Shown: positions 63,072-64,000 of the stretch, one piece after another | Position numbering within the stretch: the first letter of the stretch is position 1 | How the letters are laid out: every line of letters starts with the position of its first letter | Source: JAXMCK01 sp046349395 | GTDB taxonomy: Bacteria; Pseudomonadota; Alphaproteobacteria; Geminicoccales; Geminicoccaceae | DNA length: 64,000 nt | Assembly (NCBI GenBank): GCA_046349395.1 | Contig: JAXMCK010000008.1 | Span: 129,540 to 193,539, forward strand | Direction of reading: 5' to 3' | Notes under the pieces: model-generated | The model's input: the letters and a program-made list of their open reading frames with translations, nothing else | Told to the model about the DNA's origin: nothing | Database searches by the model: none | Made by a program: the position numbers and the translations under genes

Positions 63072-64000
63072 ATTTGAAGGGCAGCAGGATCGGCACCAGC
63101 AGCACGGTGATCAGCAGGACGACCACCGTGAACGGCACGCCGATGCGGACGAAGTCGCCGAAGCGGTAGTTGCCGGGGCCGACGACGAGCGTGTTCACCG
63201 GCGAGGACACGGGCGTCATGAATGCGGCGGAGGCCGCCAGCGCGACCGTCATCGCGAAGGGATAGGGCGAGTCACCAAGCTCGGCCGCGATGGCGAAGGC
63301 GACCGGGCCCATCAGCACGGCGGTCGCCGTGTTCGAGATGAAGAGGCCGAGGGCCGCCGTGATCGTGAAGAGGGCCGCCAGGACGAGGCGCGGCTCGGCT
63401 TCGCCGATGACGCCGACGAGCGCATTGGCGGCAAGGTCGACGCCGCCCGTGCGCTGCAGGGCGGTCGAGAAGGGCAGCATGCCGACGATCAGCACGAGGC
63501 TCGGCCAGTGGATCGAGCGGTAAGCACTCTGGAAGTCGACGCAGCCCAGCGCCCCCATGAGCAGGCAGCCGATGAAGGCGGCCTGCACGTTCGGCACCCA
63601 GCCGGTCACCATGAGGACGATCACGATGGCGAGGCACAGCAAGGCCTGGGGCGCCTTGTCGGCCGCCGGCAGCACCTCGTCGAGCTCGGCGGGGAGATTG
63701 AGGACGACCATGTCGGCCCGCTGTGCCTGGAGTTTGCGGATGTCGGTCCAGAATCCGACCAGCAGCAGCGTGTCGCCGACCTTGAGGGTCTGGTCCATGA
63801 AACCCGTGGTCGTAGCCGTTCGGCCCCGGCGGAAGCCGACCACCGTGACGCCGTAGCGGGTGCGGAACTCGGCACCCAGGATCGACTTGCCGATAAGGCC
63901 GGAGCCCTCGGGGAGGATCACCTCGACCATGCCCAACTGCTGCGCCCGGTCGGCGAAGTAGCGGCCGCTGCGGGCCGTGGGCTGCAGGCCCAGATCGTGC
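63070..64000 (-). CDS. SLC13-type permease with TrkA-C domain (5' end beyond window)
   Basis: The last 309 residues of a larger protein; the frame is open to the right edge. A TrkA-C/RCK-C regulatory domain comes first (VEVILPEGSGLIGKSI, VGDTLLLVGFWTDI), then the C-terminal half of the carrier, with SNTATAVLMGPVAFA and MTPVSSPVNTLVVGPG being the SLC13/ArsB-like substrate loops. It probably moves an inorganic anion or dicarboxylate. Confidence 0.85.
   Translation of the reverse strand, partial: HDLGLQPTARSGRYFADRAQQLGMVEVILPEGSGLIGKSILGAEFRTRYGVTVVGFRRGRTATTTGFMDQTLKVGDTLLLVGFWTDIRKLQAQRADMVVLNLPAELDEVLPAADKAPQALLCLAIVIVLMVTGWVPNVQAAFIGCLLMGALGCVDFQSAYRSIHWPSLVLIVGMLPFSTALQRTGGVDLAANALVGVIGEAEPRLVLAALFTITAALGLFISNTATAVLMGPVAFAIAAELGDSPYPFAMTVALAASAAFMTPVSSPVNTLVVGPGNYRFGDFVRIGVPFTVVVLLITVLLVPILLPFK

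Overview
The window is high-GC DNA with alphaproteobacterial character, most like a metabolically versatile Rhodospirillales-type heterotroph. The evidence is strong G/C third-position bias, frequent GTG and TTG starts, overlapping stop/start pairs, and a large load of periplasmic-binding-protein ABC importers with catabolic enzymes. No rRNA, tRNA or CRISPR array was recognised. The first ~1.7 kb is the exception: it is clearly AT-richer and encodes an unrecognised membrane protein running off the left edge, so it looks like the end of an acquired segment.

Layout: 1.8-7.6 kb holds housekeeping-like and accessory genes (MBL hydrolase, GFA-like protein, M20 amidohydrolase, GH73-like lipoprotein, glutathione transferase, two small secreted proteins). 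At 7.6-14.8 kb, two cytoplasmic BNR/sialidase-fold genes diverge from a sugar importer without its own ATPase plus an aldehyde dehydrogenase. At 14.9-16.0 kb lie a small ABM-like protein and a glutaminyl cyclase lipoprotein. An IS256-family element lies at 16.2-17.7 kb; its transposase is broken by two ~60-nt inserts with the same three-hairpin architecture but different stem sequences. A stress cluster (GlsB-like, YflT/17M-like, PRC-barrel) follows at 18.1-19.5 kb.

From 19.7 to 25.9 kb a GlxA-type AraC regulator diverges from an aldolase, a two-subunit UxaA/SuyAB-type lyase and a TauABC-like importer. From 25.9 to 31.6 kb an isopenicillin-N-synthase-like oxygenase heads a BMP-family nucleoside-type importer operon. 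After a VOC/TetR pair, a dehydrogenase (SAF domain)-PfkB kinase-desaturase operon diverges at 36.4 kb from a complete sugar importer (SBP, two permeases, MalK-like ATPase), followed by two unknown genes.

From 52.6 back to 42.6 kb runs a nearly uninterrupted ten-kilobase minus-strand operon: a spermidine/putrescine-type importer, a FadR-type regulator, a D-apionate-lactonase-like protein, a DadA-like oxidase and a third sugar importer without ATPase. Diverging from it is a plus-strand operon with an SDR dehydrogenase, the PotA-like ATPase, a D-threonine-aldolase-like enzyme, RidA, an aldose epimerase and a second DapA-family aldolase. Together they suggest uptake and non-phosphorylative breakdown of an unusual sugar, sugar acid or D-amino compound. 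The right end has a YqhA-like protein, arginine deiminase, an M20 dipeptidase, an AbgT transporter with a possible coupled leader peptide, and a partial SLC13-type permease.

Most unusual features: the twin structured inserts in the transposase, the lactonase/DadA catabolic supercluster, three sugar importers served by one MalK-type ATPase, and two unrecognised adjacent genes at 41.2-42.6 kb.
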